7,468 nt of DNA from CAZVGZ01 sp964627605 (GTDB lineage Bacteria > Latescibacterota > MWCZ01 > CAZVGZ01). A model generated the notes under the pieces. It had not been told where the DNA came from. It did no database searches and saw nothing but the letters and a program-made list of their open reading frames with translations. The stretch spans positions 1-7,468 of the forward strand of contig CAZVGZ010000063.1 of the NCBI GenBank assembly GCA_964627605.1. The letters are read 5' to 3'. Below are positions 6,675-7,468 of the stretch, piece by piece (the stretch's first letter is position 1; every line of letters begins with the position of its first letter). Made by a program: the position numbers and the translations under genes.

Positions 6675-7298
6675 GTGTCAGTCGAACTCAATCCAAAGGC
6701 CCGAATTCGGATGATGTCAGTCCCCGCGAGTGCGGCTCTAGGGGTGGTAGTCGCCGATCAGCTGACCAAATGGGTGATAAGAGACTATCTGGTTTTCCGC
6801 GCGATAGTGGAGGTGTTTGGCGAGCAATTTCGCCTGGTGTATTGGGGCAACAAAGGTGCGGCGTTTGGAATGACGCTAGGCGGCCCGGCTGTGCATATCG
6901 CTCTATCTCTGTTGGCTCTGGGGTTGCTTGGGTGGGTGGCGTGGCGAACGCCAGAAGACGAATGGATGGCGCGGTGGGGGTTTGGGTTGATTGTTGGCGG
7001 CGCGGTGGGCAATCTCATCGACCGGATCTCCTTGGGCTATGTTGTAGATTTTCTGGATGTTGGGCTGAGTGCTACTGTCAGATGGCCAGCCTTCAATGTG
7101 GCCGATGTGGCGGTCGTGGTGGGTGTGGCACTCTTGATATTCGGTCACTGGCTCACGCCGAAGGCAGAGTCCTCGACCGATAGCAAGGAGCTTGGCGCCA
7201 TGAGGATTCCTCTCCAGAAACCAGCTAAGAAGAGTTCTGATCCCCCCAGTTCATTTGGCCCCGCTCGTCCTTTCTCCGCCAAAACCTCCCTACTATAA
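6675..7298 (+). CDS. lspA: lipoprotein signal peptidase (signal peptidase II)
   Basis: This is an aspartyl protease of the cytoplasmic membrane that removes the signal peptide of diacylglyceryl-modified prolipoproteins. Numbering from the GTG at 6675 (207 aa), it shows VADQLTKW (26-33), WGNKGAAFG (57-65), GNLIDR (112-117) with catalytic D116, VVDF (123-126) and FNVAD (140-144) with catalytic D144. Four hydrophobic segments fit the family, at about 17-35, 70-90, 99-118 and 142-160. After the last helix comes a tail of about 47 residues, rich in Ser, Lys and Pro, that ordinary LspA proteins (about 150-170 aa) lack. The GTG is 1 nt past the preceding stop, suggesting coupling. ATG codons at 6711 and 6714, with AAAGG at 6695-6699, are plausible alternatives. 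Upstream codons in this frame lie inside the zinc-finger gene and are not family sequence. Confidence 0.93.
   Translation: MSVELNPKARIRMMSVPASAALGVVVADQLTKWVIRDYLVFRAIVEVFGEQFRLVYWGNKGAAFGMTLGGPAVHIALSLLALGLLGWVAWRTPEDEWMARWGFGLIVGGAVGNLIDRISLGYVVDFLDVGLSATVRWPAFNVADVAVVVGVALLIFGHWLTPKAESSTDSKELGAMRIPLQKPAKKSSDPPSSFGPARPFSAKTSLL
7185..7190 (+). promoter_or_regulatory. internal Shine-Dalgarno in lspA
   Basis: AAGGAG is followed after 9 nt by ATG at 7200, in the lspA frame (Met176). It is better placed than any ribosome-binding site at the annotated lspA starts. Initiation here would give a separate 32-residue basic, Pro/Ser-rich peptide ending at 7298. Confidence 0.3.
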
Positions 7299-7308
7299 AT
7301 TCGCGTAT

Positions 7309-7404
7309 CTTTGGTCCGATACCGGCTCTGGGGTGTACTCCAATGAGTTCAATGGAAATTCGCTCGTGCGTACCTGGAATGCACCCCCTGGTCTGGACAG
7401 AAAG
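7309..7404. repeat. long imperfect inverted repeat (structured RNA or repeat element)
   Basis: The 152-nt stretch between lspA and the next gene (7299-7450) is dominated by this 96-nt hairpin. Stems from outside in: CTTT 7309-7312 / AAAG 7401-7404; GTCC 7314-7317 / GGAC 7395-7398; ACCGG 7321-7325 / CTGGT 7388-7392 (one G-U pair); GGGGTGTA 7330-7337 / TGCACCCC 7380-7387 (one G-U pair); one C-A mismatch; TCC 7339-7341 / GGA 7376-7378. A further GAGT 7345-7348 / GCTC 7362-7365 can close the apex. That is 24 pairs plus 4 apical, interrupted by a 4-nt bulge (7326-7329) and small internal loops. No T-run follows on either strand, so it does not look like a simple terminator. Candidate roles are a structured 5' leader of the gene at 7451, a small RNA, or a palindromic intergenic repeat. 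Confidence 0.5.
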
Positions 7405-7434
7405 CGTATGTATGTTGTAGTTTGCCTGAGGGAC

Positions 7435-7442
7435 GGAAGGAG
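7435..7442 (+). promoter_or_regulatory. strong ribosome-binding site for next gene
   Basis: GGAAGGAG is a near-perfect Shine-Dalgarno 8 nt before the ATG at 7451. It is the best such site in the window and fixes the start of the gene that runs off the right edge. Confidence 0.6.
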
Positions 7443-7450
7443 ACGCCCTT

Positions 7451-7468
7451 ATGGCGGTCAGACGGAGA
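7451..7468 (+). CDS. start of a gene cut by the window edge (MAVRRR...)
   Basis: Only six codons are visible (MAVRRR), behind a strong Shine-Dalgarno, so sequence alone gives no function. By analogy with B. subtilis, where lspA is followed by ylyB (RluA/RluD-type pseudouridine synthase), that family is a reasonable guess. A 152-nt gap separates it from lspA, so it may be transcribed separately. Confidence 0.5.

Noticed and set aside
7294..7339. Promoters in the gap after lspA: TATAAA at 7294-7299, or TTGGTC / TGTACT (7311-7316 and 7334-7339, 17 nt apart)
   Set aside because: The first has no acceptable -35, and the second overlaps the hairpin and matches weakly. Neither can be chosen from sequence alone, although a promoter somewhere here is likely.
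7343..7420. 25-codon ORF (MSSMEIRS...) inside the gap after lspA
   Set aside because: It has only a GGGG run 9 nt upstream, crosses the hairpin arms, and its length is within chance expectation.

Overview
The window is a compact bacterial housekeeping locus. Seven complete genes and the first codons of an eighth all lie on the + strand. It looks chromosomal, and I see no mobile element, tRNA/rRNA or CRISPR array. The gene order is yggS - yggT - divIVA - yggU (DUF167) - purine nucleoside phosphorylase - ileS - TraR/DksA-type zinc-finger gene - lspA - (next gene begins). This closely follows the Bacillus subtilis order ylmE - ylmF - ylmG - ylmH - divIVA - ileS - ylyA - lspA - ylyB. Two Bacillus genes (sepF/ylmF and ylmH) are absent here, and yggU and the phosphorylase are present instead. 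Gene order, a DivIVA-type polar protein and an unusual IleRS lineage fit a monoderm-like lineage. My best guess is Chloroflexota (Dehalococcoidia/SAR202-like), inferred from memory of the families and not proven.

Layout: 1-113 is a short leader with no convincing gene. 114-3037 holds five closely spaced genes (gaps of 25, 49, 4 and 29 nt) that probably form one transcription unit: PLP homeostasis (YggS), a small membrane protein (YggT), a DivIVA coiled-coil protein, YggU and a trimeric-type PNP. An 81-nt gap with a small GC-rich hairpin and a 3-codon mini-ORF precedes ileS. 3119-7298 holds ileS, the zinc-finger gene and lspA, with gaps of 39 and 1 nt. 7299-7450 is the only sizeable non-coding stretch. 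It contains a long imperfect hairpin (7309-7404) and ends in a strong ribosome-binding site for a gene starting at 7451.

The most striking feature is the isoleucyl-tRNA synthetase. Its class I HIGH motif reads GVHH, its GxDQ element reads MPGQ and its KMSKS loop reads EMHKS, while the editing domain looks intact. The GxHH form is the rearrangement that, as I recall, has been reported in mupirocin hyper-resistant IleRS2 enzymes. Other points worth checking are a PNP with Asp at the base-specifying Asn position, the long hairpin after lspA, and an in-frame internal start with a strong Shine-Dalgarno inside the lspA tail.
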